A DNA stretch of 64,000 nucleotides from Pararobbsia alpina (GCF_902859895.1 NZ_CADIKM010000011.1:62001-126000), one strand, 5' to 3'; positions 42,005-52,238 are shown, counted from the first letter of the stretch. Numbers and translations are program-made. The notes: generated by a model from the letters alone, not told the origin.

Positions 42005-43807
42005 ATGAACGCAGGTGGCGAGTCACCCACCAGTCCGGCAGTTCGCGCGCGCGAAGCCGGTGTGCTGGTTACGGAACGCCTCACGATGCGCCCGGCGCGC
42101 GACCCGGACTTCGCGGCCGAGAACGCCGCGCTCGTGGCGCTCGCTCAAGCGCTGACTGGCCCTGACGAATCGTTTCTCCAGTTCCTCGCCGAACTCGCGC
42201 TCGTGCTCTGTCACGCCGAAAGTTCGGGTGTCAGCGTGCTGCGCGCGCCGGACGAAGGGGGTCCCTGTTTCGACTGGGTTGCTGCGGCGGGCCTGTGCCG
42301 ACCCTCTCGCCATGCAACGTTTCCATTTGAAGACAGCGCAAGCGGAATCACGGTCACGCTAAATGCGCCCCAGCTTTTCAGCTATCCACGAAAGCATTTC
42401 TCTTATCTGAGCACGTCCAGGCCCGACATCGTCGAAGGACTCGTCGTCGTGATCCCCGCCGGTGAGGGAGCCCACGGGACCCTCTGGGTCGCCTCGCACA
42501 GCGAAGACAAGCAATTCGACCGCGAAGACTGCCGCGTGTTGGACAGCCTCGCACGTTTCGCGAGTGCTGCGCTGAGCTTGCGCCAATCGAGAAGGCAGGC
42601 CGAGGTCGAAGCCGAGCAAACGCATCGCGCGGGTCGGGCGCTCGAGCAGTCCGACGCGCGACGCGAGGAATTCATCTCCATGCTCGGTCATGAGCTGCGC
42701 AATCCGATGTCGCCGATCGAAAACGCCATTGCGATTGCCAAGCGCTCGGTGGCCGCCGACGAAGTCGCTGTGCGTGCGCTGACGATTGCCCAACGGCAGA
42801 TGCGGCAACTCCGAACCCTCGTCGACGATCTGCTCGACGCCGCACGGGTACGACAAGGCAAGCTGGCATTGAAGCGCAGCCACACATCATTGAACGAAGT
42901 CGTGTTCGATGCGCTAACAGGCGTGCAGCATCATATTGATGCGCGGCGACACACGCTTGTGCTCAAGGGCGTTGAAACCAAGACCTTCGTGTTCGCGGAC
43001 CATGTCCGGCTGAGCCAACTGATCGGCAACCTCGTGTCGAACGCCGCGAAATACACGCCGACCGGCGGACGCATTGAAGTCGCCGTGCACTCGCGCGCGA
43101 GCGAACTCGCCGACGACGTCGAGCCGACGGCGGAGAACCGTGTGGTGACCATCACGGTTCGGGACAACGGCGTGGGCATCGATGCGGACGTGCTGCCCAA
43201 GGTGTTCGAACTCTTCGCGCAGGGTCCGAGCGCAAGCAATGCGCGCGCCGAAGGCGGTCTTGGCATTGGGCTCGCGCTGGTGAAGCGCATCGTGGACCTG
43301 CATGACGGTTCGATCGAAATCGTGAGCGAAGGGGCCAACAAGGGGACGCTCGTTACGCTGCGGCTGCCGATTCTGAGCCGCAAGCCCGACCGTGTCGCGC
43401 AGGTCGAAACGCTCGAGGCACCGCCAACGCGGCTGTTGCTCGTCGACGACAACCCTGACGCACTCGCGGCATTGGGCATGTTGCTCGAACTCGACGGGCA
43501 TGAGGTCCGCACGGCATCCAGCGGCGCCGATGCGCTGGAGATAACCCGGGAGTTCGTGCCGGAAGTCGCGCTCGTCGATATCGGCATGCCGGGTATCGAC
43601 GGCTTTCAACTTGCTCATATGCTTCGGGCACGTGCCGAGTTCGACTCGACCCTGCTCGTGGCGCTGACAGGTTACGGCTCCGAATCGGACAAATCGCGCG
43701 CCCTTGCGGCTGGCTTCGACTTTCATCTGACCAAGCCCCTGTCTCTCGATAAATTCCGAAATGTGCTGAGCCGCAGAGCGGGCCGCACGATTGGAGGGCT
43801 GCTTTGA
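42005..43807 (+). CDS. Hybrid sensor histidine kinase (GAF-HisKA-HATPase-REC)
   Basis: A 600-residue cytoplasmic protein with no membrane helix. A GAF-like sensor (~residues 40-195) is followed by HisKA with H229 in FISMLGHELRNPMSPI. The HATPase part has NLVSNAAKYTP, DNGVGID and GGLGIGLALVKRI. The C-terminal receiver has D525 in VALVDIGMPGIDG and K in HLTKP. The signal is unknown. The ATG at 42005 has GGAGGAGAA upstream. No output regulator gene is next to it; phosphotransfer to a distant partner is likely. Confidence 0.9.
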   Translation: MNAGGESPTSPAVRAREAGVLVTERLTMRPARDPDFAAENAALVALAQALTGPDESFLQFLAELALVLCHAESSGVSVLRAPDEGGPCFDWVAAAGLCRPSRHATFPFEDSASGITVTLNAPQLFSYPRKHFSYLSTSRPDIVEGLVVVIPAGEGAHGTLWVASHSEDKQFDREDCRVLDSLARFASAALSLRQSRRQAEVEAEQTHRAGRALEQSDARREEFISMLGHELRNPMSPIENAIAIAKRSVAADEVAVRALTIAQRQMRQLRTLVDDLLDAARVRQGKLALKRSHTSLNEVVFDALTGVQHHIDARRHTLVLKGVETKTFVFADHVRLSQLIGNLVSNAAKYTPTGGRIEVAVHSRASELADDVEPTAENRVVTITVRDNGVGIDADVLPKVFELFAQGPSASNARAEGGLGIGLALVKRIVDLHDGSIEIVSEGANKGTLVTLRLPILSRKPDRVAQVETLEAPPTRLLLVDDNPDALAALGMLLELDGHEVRTASSGADALEITREFVPEVALVDIGMPGIDGFQLAHMLRARAEFDSTLLVALTGYGSESDKSRALAAGFDFHLTKPLSLDKFRNVLSRRAGRTIGGLL

Positions 43808-43838
43808 ATCTGGCCTAGGCCTGCAAACAAAGCCCGCC

Positions 43839-43964
43839 TCAAAGCTGCTTCAGAATCTCGCGTGCGATCGTGTCGAGCGTCACGGTGCGCTCGACACCGC
43901 CGCGCTTGATCGCCTCCTTCGGCATGCCGAACACGACGCAGCTTGCCTCGTCCTGCGCGAGCCA
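43839..43964 (-). pseudogene. 3' remnant of a cheB-like methylesterase gene
   Basis: The minus-strand frame reads [20 protein letters not shown] and [21 protein letters not shown] and stops at 43839. It corresponds to the last ~40 residues of the CheB catalytic domain (E. coli CheB has [18 protein letters not shown] at this place). A stop precedes the Trp codon, and the rest of CheB is missing, so this is a fragment. The remaining gap to 44243 holds only unconvincing frames. Confidence 0.75.
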
Positions 43965-44243
43965 TCAGGATCACATCGGCGGTGTTCTTGGGCGGCACGG
44001 CAAGGAGCGACCCGTGGCGCGCGACGAGGCGACGCACGTTCGCGCGCGCCGCCCCACGGACGGCAGTCCCATCGGAATGCCCGCAAGAGATTCATTCAGA
44101 TGGAGATGCCGCAGGTTATTGCCACGCACGCCAACACAATATAAGATCATCATACAACTTGGCGATGGCAATCGTTCCCAATAAGGCAATATCAGCCCCG
44201 ACGGGATCGAAGATCTGTCGCCCCTCTGGAGCGAGACAAGCCC

Positions 44244-45224
44244 ATGAAGATCGTGGTGACGGGAGCAGCAGGCTTTCTAGGCAAGCGCTTGATACGTGCC
44301 CTGCTGGAGCGTGGCAGCATGACCGACAGCGCGGGCGAGCGCCGGCCGATCGAACACATCGCCGCCTTCGACGTGGTGCCGCTCGAGGGCATCGATGACG
44401 CGCGGGTGCAGGTCAGCACCGGCGATCTTGCCGACCCGGCCCATCTCGAACGTCTGGTCGACGCGGGCACGCACAGCGTGTTCCATCTTGCCGCGGTCGT
44501 GTCGGGGCAGGCCGAGCAGGATTTCGATCTTGGCATGCGCGTCAATTTCGATGCGACCCGGGCCTTGCTCGAGCGCCTGCGCGCACTCGGCCAGCGGGCG
44601 AAATTCGTCATGACGAGTTCGGTCGCGGTATTCGGTGGCGCACTCCCCGCCTGCGTCGACGACAGTCAGGTCTGGGCACCGCAGAGTTCCTACGGCACCG
44701 AGAAAGCGCTCGCCGATCTCCTGCTGGCTGACTACAGCCGGCGCGGTTTTGTCGATGGTCGCAGCCTGCGCATGCCGACCATCGTCGTACGGCCCGGCAA
44801 ACCGAACCGCGCGGCCTCGAGCTTCGCGAGCGGCATCATCCGCGAGCCCCTGAACGGCGAGCCCGCAGTCTGTCCGGTCGATCCGCGGACCGTGCTCTGG
44901 CTGATGTCGCCGCTGCGCGCGATCGACAATCTGATCCATGGCCACGAACTCCCCGCCGCGCAGTTGAGCGCCGGCCGCGTGATCAATATGCCGGGTCTGT
45001 CGATCACGGTCGCCGACATGGTGGCCTCCTTGCGGCGTATCGCGGGCGATGAGGTTGCCGCACGCATCGCCTTCACGCCCGATCCCGCGATCGAGCGGAT
45101 CGTCAACTCATGGCCCGGCAATTTCTCGGCTCGCTACGCGCGCAGCCTGGGCTTCGTGCACGACGACGGCTTCGACAGCGTGATCCGCGCGTTCATCGCC
45201 GACGCTTCCACCGTCGCAGCCTGA
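44244..45224 (+). CDS. denD: D-erythronate dehydrogenase (extended SDR)
   Basis: A 326-residue NAD-dependent epimerase-fold enzyme with N-terminal VVTGAAGFLGKRLIRALLE (~4-22), the Asp for NAD binding in DVVPL, active-site SSVAVFGG and YGTEKALADLLLADY (Tyr/Lys pair, ~residue 152). Sequence and position beside otnK-otnC-otnI fit DenD, which oxidises D-erythronate to 2-oxo-tetronate, the input for the OtnI/OtnK steps. First gene of the denD-otnK-otnC-otnI cluster. GntR-like half-sites may lie around 44146-44160. Confidence 0.88.
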   Translation: MKIVVTGAAGFLGKRLIRALLERGSMTDSAGERRPIEHIAAFDVVPLEGIDDARVQVSTGDLADPAHLERLVDAGTHSVFHLAAVVSGQAEQDFDLGMRVNFDATRALLERLRALGQRAKFVMTSSVAVFGGALPACVDDSQVWAPQSSYGTEKALADLLLADYSRRGFVDGRSLRMPTIVVRPGKPNRAASSFASGIIREPLNGEPAVCPVDPRTVLWLMSPLRAIDNLIHGHELPAAQLSAGRVINMPGLSITVADMVASLRRIAGDEVAARIAFTPDPAIERIVNSWPGNFSARYARSLGFVHDDGFDSVIRAFIADASTVAA

Positions 45225-45275
45225 GCCGACGGTGCAGACCCGCCCCTCCTGGAACCCGAACCCTTCCTTCTCATC

Positions 45276-46565
45276 ATGACGTCCGCTCCTGTCCTGCTCG
45301 GCTGCATTGCCGACGATTTCACCGGCGCAACCGATCTTGCGAACATGCTCGTGCGCGGCGGCATGCGCACGGTGCAGACCATCGGCGTACCGCAAGCGCC
45401 CCTCGACCAGCCGGTGCAAGCCGTCGTAGTCGCGTTGAAGTCGCGCACGGCGCCGCGCGAAGCCGCGGTCGCCGAATCCCTGGCTGCGCTCGAATGGCTG
45501 CGCGCCGCGGGTTGCCGACAGTTCTACTTCAAGTACTGCTCGACCTTCGATTCGACCGCCGAGGGCAATATCGGGCCCGTCGCCGAAGCGCTCATGACAG
45601 CGCTCGGCACGCGCTTCGCGATCGCCTGCCCGGCGTTCCCCGAAACAGGCCGCACGATCTATCGCGGCAACCTGTTCGTCGGCGACATGTTGCTCAATGA
45701 ATCGGGCATGCAGAACCACCCGCTCACGCCGATGACCGACGCCAATCTCGTGCGTGTGCTGCAGCAGCAGACACAGATCAAGGTTGGCCTGTTGCGCTAT
45801 GACACCGTGCAGCGCGGTCCAGAAGCGATCGCTGCCGCGCGCGCGGACCTCGTCGCGCAGCAGGTCGGTCTCGCGATCGCCGACGCGATCTCCGACGACG
45901 ACTTGTACAAGCTCGGCGCCGCCTGCGCGGACGATCTGCTGTTGACCGGCGGCTCGGGCCTCGCGATCGGCCTGCCCGCCAATTTTGCACGCGCGGGACT
46001 GTTGCCCGAAACCGGGCACGCCGAAGACCTGCCCACGATCGACGGCCTCTCGGCCGTGCTGTCGGGCAGTTGCTCCCGCGCGACGCGCGCCCAGGTTGCG
46101 CACTGGACCGACGCGGGCCGGCCCGCGTTCCGGATCGACCCGCTCGCCCTGTCCTCGAACCCGGCTGTCGTTGAAGAGGCGCTGTCGTTCGCCGCGCGGC
46201 ATATCGCGCACGAAGCTGTGCTGATCTATGCGACGAGCACGCCCGAGGAAGTGATCGCGGTCCAGCACAAGCTCGGCACGGCGGCATCGGGTGCCCTTGT
46301 TGAAGATGCGCTTGCGGCGATCGCGCAAGGTCTGCGCGAACTCGGCGTGCGCCGCTTCGTGATTGCCGGCGGCGAGACCTCGGGCGCGGTCGTCAAGGCA
46401 CTCGGGGTGAATGCGCTGCAGATCGGTCCGCAGATCGATCCGGGAGTACCGTGGACCGCTTCGCTCGGCGCTCCCCCCCTCGCCCTCGCACTGAAGTCCG
46501 GCAATTTCGGCACCACCGATTTCTTCAGCAAGGCACTCGCGGCTTGCGAGCTGTCCGTACGATGA
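45276..46565 (+). CDS. otnK: 3-oxo-tetronate kinase
   Basis: A 429-residue member of the four-carbon acid sugar kinase family (DUF1537): N-terminal domain starting LLGCIADDFTGATDLANML, FYFKYCSTFDSTAEGNIGPV (~residue 78) and the C-terminal nucleotide part ending with AGGETSGAVVKALGV (~372-386). It phosphorylates 3-oxo-tetronate to the 4-phosphate. Its stop overlaps the start of otnC by four bases. Confidence 0.92.
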   Translation: MTSAPVLLGCIADDFTGATDLANMLVRGGMRTVQTIGVPQAPLDQPVQAVVVALKSRTAPREAAVAESLAALEWLRAAGCRQFYFKYCSTFDSTAEGNIGPVAEALMTALGTRFAIACPAFPETGRTIYRGNLFVGDMLLNESGMQNHPLTPMTDANLVRVLQQQTQIKVGLLRYDTVQRGPEAIAAARADLVAQQVGLAIADAISDDDLYKLGAACADDLLLTGGSGLAIGLPANFARAGLLPETGHAEDLPTIDGLSAVLSGSCSRATRAQVAHWTDAGRPAFRIDPLALSSNPAVVEEALSFAARHIAHEAVLIYATSTPEEVIAVQHKLGTAASGALVEDALAAIAQGLRELGVRRFVIAGGETSGAVVKALGVNALQIGPQIDPGVPWTASLGAPPLALALKSGNFGTTDFFSKALAACELSVR

Positions 46566-47224
46566 GCACCACCATGTCTTCGCGAAGCATGACCGAAAAC
46601 GCACTGCGCGAGGAAATCGCGCGGACCGGCGCGGATCTTTACCAACGCCGCTACACCGTCGGGTCGGCCGGCAATATCAGCGCGCGGCTCGAAGACGGCT
46701 GGCTGATCACGCCGACCGATGCCTGCCTCGGCCACCTCGACCCGGCGGCGATTTCAAAGGTCAATCAGGCCGGTGAATGGATCGGCGGCGACAAGCCGTC
46801 GAAAACACTCGCGCTGCACCGCGCAGTCTACGATCACCATCCGTCGATGCAGGCCGTCGTGCATACCCATTCGACCCATCTCGTCGCCTTGACGCTTGCG
46901 GGCGTCTGGCACGAGAACGATGTACTCCCGCCGATCACGCCTTACTACGTGATGAAAGTCGGCCATATCCCGCTGATTCCGTATTGCCGGCCCGGCGACC
47001 CGGCTGTCGCGCTGCGCGTGCGCGAACTGGCAGGCGAAGTCCGCGGCGTGCTGCTCGAAAGACTGGGCCCCGTCATGTGGGGATCGAGCGTTTCGCAGGC
47101 CGCATGGGCCATCGAAGAATTCGAGGAAACCGCGCGGCTGTGGCTCATGACCGAACCCCGGCCTGCTGCGTTGAGCGAGGCACAGCTCGAAGAACTGCGT
47201 ACCGTGTTCGCGGTGCGCTGGTGA
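46562..47224 (+). CDS. otnC: 3-oxo-tetronate 4-phosphate decarboxylase (class II aldolase fold)
   Basis: A 220-residue class II aldolase/adducin-family protein. Signatures are YTVGSAGNISAR (~residue 31), the metal-binding VVHTHSTHLVALTLAG (~97-112) and a later His-poor RPGDPAVALRVRELAG segment. It converts 3-oxo-tetronate 4-phosphate to dihydroxyacetone phosphate plus CO2. The ATG at 46562 overlaps the otnK stop; a second ATG at 46574 is possible. The frame is open upstream but lies within otnK. Confidence 0.9.
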   Translation: MSTTMSSRSMTENALREEIARTGADLYQRRYTVGSAGNISARLEDGWLITPTDACLGHLDPAAISKVNQAGEWIGGDKPSKTLALHRAVYDHHPSMQAVVHTHSTHLVALTLAGVWHENDVLPPITPYYVMKVGHIPLIPYCRPGDPAVALRVRELAGEVRGVLLERLGPVMWGSSVSQAAWAIEEFEETARLWLMTEPRPAALSEAQLEELRTVFAVRW

Positions 47225-47277
47225 ACCCGATCAACCGAATCTGATGAACTGACCAAGCGACCAGGCGCCCCACCGAC

Positions 47278-48054
47278 ATGCCAAGATTTGCCGCCAATCT
47301 TTCGATGATGTACCAGGAACACGCGTTTCTCGACCGCTTCGGCGCGGCTGCGCGCGACGGCTTCAAGGGCGTCGAATATCTGTTTCCCTATGAGTTCGAT
47401 GCCGGCGAGCTTGCCGCGCGCTTGCGCGAACATGGCCTGACGCAGGCGCTGTTCAATGCGCCGCCTGGCGACTGGGCAAAAGGCGAGCGCGGCATCGCCA
47501 TCTTGCCGGGTCGCGAGGACGAGTTCAGGCGCGGCGTCGAAACGGCGATCCGCTATGCGCTCGCGCTCGGCAACAAGAAAATCCATGTGATGGCGGGCAT
47601 CGTCGGTCCCGATGGCGATCGCGCGAGACATCGCGCCATCTATCTGACCAATCTCGCCTACGCGGCGGGCGAAGCGGCCGCGCATGAGCTCATGATCGTG
47701 ATCGAGCCAATCAACACACGCAATATGCCGGGTTACTTCCTGAACCGGCAGGACGATGCACACCAGATCCGCCGCGAAGTCGGGGCGGCGAACCTCAAGG
47801 TTCAATTCGACCTGTACCACGCGCAGATCGTCGAGGGGGATCTCGCCGTCAAGCTCCGGCAATTCATGCCGGATGTCGGCCATATCCAGGTCGCGGGAGT
47901 GCCCGACCGTCACGAGCCCGATGAAGGCGAAGTCAATTTCTCGTATCTGATGAAATTGATCGACACGCTCGGCTACGACGGCTGGGTCGGCGGTGAATAT
48001 ATCCCGCGCGGCAAGACGTCCGACGGGCTCGCGTGGCTCAAGGCGTGGTCGTGA
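47278..48054 (+). CDS. otnI: 2-oxo-tetronate isomerase (hydroxypyruvate isomerase family)
   Basis: A 258-residue TIM-barrel isomerase (xylose-isomerase-like, Hyi family) with the start [20 protein letters not shown], catalytic Glu in [17 protein letters not shown] (~142) and [13 protein letters not shown] (~178), [15 protein letters not shown] (~200) and a final GGEYIPRG Glu. OtnI interconverts 2-oxo- and 3-oxo-tetronate, so it is the joint step for L-threonate and D-erythronate. Confidence 0.92.
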   Translation: MPRFAANLSMMYQEHAFLDRFGAAARDGFKGVEYLFPYEFDAGELAARLREHGLTQALFNAPPGDWAKGERGIAILPGREDEFRRGVETAIRYALALGNKKIHVMAGIVGPDGDRARHRAIYLTNLAYAAGEAAAHELMIVIEPINTRNMPGYFLNRQDDAHQIRREVGAANLKVQFDLYHAQIVEGDLAVKLRQFMPDVGHIQVAGVPDRHEPDEGEVNFSYLMKLIDTLGYDGWVGGEYIPRGKTSDGLAWLKAWS

Positions 48055-48188
48055 CATAGCGCGGTAGGAGTGAAGGACGTAGGGACGTGAGCACGTAGAA
48101 ACGGAGTCGGTGCGGTGCAGTCAGTGCGCCCCGCACTTGCAAGCGAAGTACAACCACGCATCGGTCAGACGATGCAAGGAGATGTGCG

Positions 48189-48992
48189 ATGTGGTTCGCC
48201 GGACAAATCGAGCTGCTGTCGCTGATCGAACGCAATTGCCTTGACGAGGCAATGCCCGCCTTCAGCGATCACAGGACCGTTCGCAAGAACACCGTCGTCT
48301 ATACGCCCGACGATCAAAGCAACTACGTTTACGTGCTCAAGAGCGGCAGCGTCCGCCTGTACCGTCTCACCGAGGACGGCCAGGAGATCACGCTGTCTTT
48401 CATCAAGCCCGGCATGATGTTCGGCGACGGCGACGTGCTCAACGAAGCCCGCTATTCACACCACGCGCAGACACTCGGGCCGAGCGTGATCTGTCATGTA
48501 CGCCGTGCGGACTTCAGGGATCTGCTGAACCGCTACGACGTGATCAACCAGTTCATCCTCAAGAGCCACTACCGGCGCTGGACGGAAGCGCAGCAGTTGA
48601 TCGAGAACCTGTCACTGCACGATGTGCGCAAGCGGCTGACCAATATGTTCGTGATGCTCGCGAAGCAGATTGGCTGCGAATTCAGCCATCACGGCAATGC
48701 CGACGCGGTGCTGATCGACTTGTCGATCACGCAGGACAAGCTCGCCGATTTCATCGGCACCTCGCGCGAATCGGTCAACCGCCATTTCAAGGATCTCCGG
48801 GCGGAAGGCATGGTCGATATCTACCAGCGCAAGGTGGTGCTCACACGCAAATTCGTCGCGCGCTATCTGCCGGCGCTCATGCGGGCGCCGGATCAGCTTG
48901 CCCCCGGCGGCGCCCTGACGCCCAACCGGCCGCGCGTGGAACTGAACGGCGGCCAGGGCCTTCAACTCAAAGCGCCGCTAGCGCGCGCCTGA
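48189..48992 (+). CDS. Crp/Fnr-family transcriptional regulator
   Basis: A 267-residue regulator. The cyclic-nucleotide-binding fold spans ~25-140 (VVYTPDDQSNYVYVLKSGSV, IKPGMMFGDGDV). No Fnr-type Cys cluster is seen. The Crp helix-turn-helix (~190-225) reads SITQDKLADFIGTSRESVNR. The recognition helix has R-E-S-V-N-R, keeping the Arg-Glu-x-x-x-Arg pattern by which E. coli CRP reads GTGA, which predicts TGTGA-type sites; three such sites occur at 53.4-56.4 kb. AAGGAG precedes the ATG. It follows otnI and overlaps the convergent racemase-family gene by 26 bases. Confidence 0.88.
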   Translation: MWFAGQIELLSLIERNCLDEAMPAFSDHRTVRKNTVVYTPDDQSNYVYVLKSGSVRLYRLTEDGQEITLSFIKPGMMFGDGDVLNEARYSHHAQTLGPSVICHVRRADFRDLLNRYDVINQFILKSHYRRWTEAQQLIENLSLHDVRKRLTNMFVMLAKQIGCEFSHHGNADAVLIDLSITQDKLADFIGTSRESVNRHFKDLRAEGMVDIYQRKVVLTRKFVARYLPALMRAPDQLAPGGALTPNRPRVELNGGQGLQLKAPLARA

Positions 48993-49623
48993 CAGCCTCG
49001 ACACCGCTACGCGGGCTCGACAGCACCGGCACGCGCGTCTTGCCGAGTGCCGGAACCAGTCGGGCCATCGAGACCTGGGCCAGGACGACGACGTCGACTT
49101 GCTCGGCGAGCGCCATGATGGTCTGCTTCAGGATCGTGTCGTGGCGTTCGCCGTCGCCGGCCAACAGCGCTTCGAACGCCCCTTCGGCAATTCGTTCGGT
49201 GACGCTGATCGAGCGGCCGTGTTCCGCGGCTTTCTTCTGGATGAGGCGCGTGGTCGGCTCGAGCGTGGTCTGCACGGTCGCGACGACACCGATGCGCGAG
49301 CCGATCCGGCTGGCTTCCTCGGCCATCGATTCATCAACCTTGACGATCGGCGTGCGGATCATGTCGCGCAGCAGGTCGGTCGCTTCGCCGACCGACGAGC
49401 ATGCGTTCAGGATGATGTCGGCGCCCATGGCCTGGGCATTCGACATATACGTGTAGAGCCGGCTCGTGACTTCCGGGGTCAGGTGGCCCGCGGCGCGCAC
49501 GTCATTGAGCAGGCTGTCGTCGACGATATTGATGATGCGCGCATCGGCCATCACTTCCTTGAACTGGTCCTTGATCGGCTGCACCGTCACGGAACCCGTG
49601 TGAACTACGACAATCGTGGTCAT
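48967..49623 (-). CDS. Aspartate/glutamate/hydantoin racemase superfamily protein
   Basis: A 218-residue protein of the Asp/Glu racemase fold. NACSSVGEATDLL (~74-86) supplies the first catalytic Cys. The second site, where a Cys is usual (~VLAQVSMARLV, ~180), has no Cys, so ordinary racemase chemistry is doubtful and a lyase- or isomerase-like role is possible. It sits at the downstream end of the ABC importer operon (101 bases after the ATPase), so it probably acts on the imported compound. Confidence 0.8.
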   Translation of the reverse strand: MTTIVVVHTGSVTVQPIKDQFKEVMADARIINIVDDSLLNDVRAAGHLTPEVTSRLYTYMSNAQAMGADIILNACSSVGEATDLLRDMIRTPIVKVDESMAEEASRIGSRIGVVATVQTTLEPTTRLIQKKAAEHGRSISVTERIAEGAFEALLAGDGERHDTILKQTIMALAEQVDVVVLAQVSMARLVPALGKTRVPVLSSPRSGVEAVRRALAAL

Positions 49624-49723
49624 TTCAACAACTCCAGTAAGTGCCCATTCGCTGGTGCCGCGACGGCTGCCAGCGCGGCGAAAACATTCAAATACCTTCG
49701 ATGCACGTCCCGGGCGGAGCGGC

Positions 49724-51226
49724 TCAAGCCGTCGCCGCGGCCATCACGCGTTCCTGCGTGGCCTCGGCGCGCGGCAGTTCGCCATTGATGCGCCCCTCGC
49801 GCACGACGAGAATCCGGTCGCTGACCGCGAGCACCTCGAGCAGGTCAGACGAAATCACAATGACGGCTATCCCCTGGGCCGCAAGGCGCGCGAGCAGCGC
49901 ATGCACTTCGGCCTTGGCACCGATATCGATGCCGCGTGTCGGCTCGTCGACGATCAGCACCTGCGGATTGCGTGCGACCCATTTGGCGATCACGACCTTC
50001 TGCTGGTTGCCGCCGCTCAGGTTGACCACCTTCTGCTCGAGCGTCGGCGTCTTCACGCCGAGCGTGTCGACGAACTCACGGCAACGTTCATCCTCGCCCG
50101 CGCGATCGATGAACTGGAACGGCGAGTAGTGTTCCAGATGGGTGAGGCTGAAATTCTCCCGCACGCTCATGCCGAGCACCAGGCCCTGGGCCTTGCGGTC
50201 TTCCGTGACGAAACCGATGCCCTGCGCGATCGCGTCGTGCGGATTGCGAATCGTCACGGGCTTGCCGTCGACGAGGATCTGCCCCGTATAGGGCCGCATG
50301 CCGAAGATCATTTCGACGATCTCCGTGCGGCCCGAACCGACCAGGCCCGCGATACCAAGAATCTCGCCGCGATGGAGCCTGAAGTTGATATCGCGGATGC
50401 GCGCGTCCGCCGCGACCTTGTGACGCATCGCGAGATCACGGACTTCGAGCACGACTTCCGTGGTCGAGTGCGAGACGGGTGCCGCATAGAGTTCGCTGAG
50501 CTCGCGGTCGACCATCTCCCGCACGAGCAGCTCACGCGTCATCTCGGCGATCGGGTGGGTGCCCACCGTTGAGCCGTCGCGCAGGATGACCACGCGGTCC
50601 GCCAACTCGAACACTTCCTCGAGACGGTGCGAAATATAGACGATCCCGATGTCCTGCGCGCGCAGGCGCTTGATCATCTCGAGCAGGGTACGTGTTTCAT
50701 GATGACTCAGGGACGCAGTCGGCTCGTCCATGATGATGACTTTCGATTGATACGAGATCGCCTTGGCGATCTCGATCATCTGCTTCTGTCCGACACTCAG
50801 CTCGCTCACGCGCGCGGTCGGATCGAGGTCCATGTCGAGCGTCGCAAGCACCGCGCGCGCCTCGTCGTTCATCTTTCGCATGTCGAGCAGCCCGAAGCGG
50901 CTGAGCGGCTCCTTCGCGAGAAAGATGTTCTCCGCGACCGTCAGATTCTCGACGACCGAGAGCTCCTGATAGATGATGCCGATCCCCAGGTCGCGTGCAT
51001 GATTGTTGTTGCGCAGCTCCACCGGCGTGCCGTCGATCAGGATACTGCCGTCGCCGTCGTGCCCGAATACACCGGTCAGGATCTTCATCAGCGTGCTCTT
51101 GCCGGCGCCATTCTCGCCGGCAAGCGCAAGCACTTCACCGCGGTGGACCTGCAGGTTCACATCCTTGAGCGCCTTGACGCCTGGAAACGTCTTGGAGATA
51201 TTGCGCATCTCCAGAAATGGCATCAT
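49724..51226 (-). CDS. Ribose-type sugar ABC transporter, ATP-binding protein
   Basis: A 500-residue double-cassette ATPase of the RbsA/MglA type. The first cassette has [14 protein letters not shown] (Walker A, ~38-51), [14 protein letters not shown] (signature) and [11 protein letters not shown] (Walker B). The second has [30 protein letters not shown] and [20 protein letters not shown] precedes two adjacent ATGs (51226, 51223). Middle gene of the permease-binding protein-ATPase operon. Confidence 0.93.
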   Translation of the reverse strand: MMPFLEMRNISKTFPGVKALKDVNLQVHRGEVLALAGENGAGKSTLMKILTGVFGHDGDGSILIDGTPVELRNNNHARDLGIGIIYQELSVVENLTVAENIFLAKEPLSRFGLLDMRKMNDEARAVLATLDMDLDPTARVSELSVGQKQMIEIAKAISYQSKVIIMDEPTASLSHHETRTLLEMIKRLRAQDIGIVYISHRLEEVFELADRVVILRDGSTVGTHPIAEMTRELLVREMVDRELSELYAAPVSHSTTEVVLEVRDLAMRHKVAADARIRDINFRLHRGEILGIAGLVGSGRTEIVEMIFGMRPYTGQILVDGKPVTIRNPHDAIAQGIGFVTEDRKAQGLVLGMSVRENFSLTHLEHYSPFQFIDRAGEDERCREFVDTLGVKTPTLEQKVVNLSGGNQQKVVIAKWVARNPQVLIVDEPTRGIDIGAKAEVHALLARLAAQGIAVIVISSDLLEVLAVSDRILVVREGRINGELPRAEATQERVMAAATA

Positions 51227-51296
51227 GGCCGCTCCTTTCAAGTGTTCCTGCATGGTCCTGTCGCGCCTGTTTCAGACTGATTGATGGCCTGGCGAA

Positions 51297-52238
51297 CTAC
51301 TTCGTGTAGCTGCCGAGGTTGTCCTTCGACACGACTGTCACGCCCGTGTCGATATCCTTCGGCGCCGTTTCCGTGCCCTGGATCTGCGCGACCAGATGTT
51401 CGACCGCGAGGCTGCCCATCGTGACCGGGCGCTGAACCATGATGCCCTGGATCGTGCCGTCCTTGACGCCCTTCACCGTGTCAGGCAGATCGTCGAAGGC
51501 GAGCACTTCGAGCTGGCCCTTCTTCGCGCCAAATTCCTTCGTATCGAGCACCTTCGCGACAGCCGGGCCACCGACCTGACTCACGCCAAAAATCCCCCTA
51601 AGCTGGGGATGTGCGCGCAGCGTCGTTTCCGTGACCGAAACACCCTTCGCGAGATCGTCATCCGTACCCTGAGTTTCGACGATCTTGATGTCCGGATACT
51701 TCGTGAGGCCCTTCTTGATGCCGGAGATCCGTTCGTTGAGGTTCACGGCACCTAGCTGACCCGTGATGATCGCAACCTCGCCCTTGCCGTCCAGTGCCTT
51801 GGCCATGGTTTCGGCCATGGTCTCGCCGGCCGATACGTTGCTCGTGCCGATATACATCGAGCGGCCGCTCTTGGGCGAATCCGAGTCGTACGTCAATACC
51901 TTGATGCCGGCCTTCTCCGCGCGCTTGACGACGTTTTCGACCGACTTCGGCTCATTGACCGAAATCGCAATGCCGTCGACGTGCTTCGAGATCAGATCCT
52001 CGATGATCTGGACTTGCGTGGAGCCTTGCGTGTTCTGCGGCACGACCCACTGGTATTTGATGCCGAGCTTGTCCGAGGCAGTCTTCGCGCCGGTGTTGCA
52101 GTCGTCGAAGAACGGTACCGCGACTTTCGGAATCACCGCCACCGAAATGTCCTTGACTTCCTTGGCCTGCGCGATCGTGACCATCGCCAGTGACATCGCG
52201 GCAGCACCTGCCGCAAGCGCAAGATTGAAACCTTTCAT
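51297..52238 (-). CDS. Ribose-type sugar ABC transporter, substrate-binding protein
   Basis: A 313-residue periplasmic binding protein (type 1 fold). The signal peptide ends near VTIAQAKE (residue ~25). Typical hinge and pocket segments follow: VPFFDDCNTGAKTASDKL (~42-58), IEDLISKHVDGIAISVNEP (~80-98), VLTYDSDSPKSGRSMYIGTS (~113-133) and VLAFDDLPDTVKGVKDG. The presence of an epimerase, LtnD and tetronate genes around it suggests a sugar-acid or related ligand, unproven. Confidence 0.92.
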   Translation of the reverse strand: MKGFNLALAAGAAAMSLAMVTIAQAKEVKDISVAVIPKVAVPFFDDCNTGAKTASDKLGIKYQWVVPQNTQGSTQVQIIEDLISKHVDGIAISVNEPKSVENVVKRAEKAGIKVLTYDSDSPKSGRSMYIGTSNVSAGETMAETMAKALDGKGEVAIITGQLGAVNLNERISGIKKGLTKYPDIKIVETQGTDDDLAKGVSVTETTLRAHPQLRGIFGVSQVGGPAVAKVLDTKEFGAKKGQLEVLAFDDLPDTVKGVKDGTIQGIMVQRPVTMGSLAVEHLVAQIQGTETAPKDIDTGVTVVSKDNLGSYTK

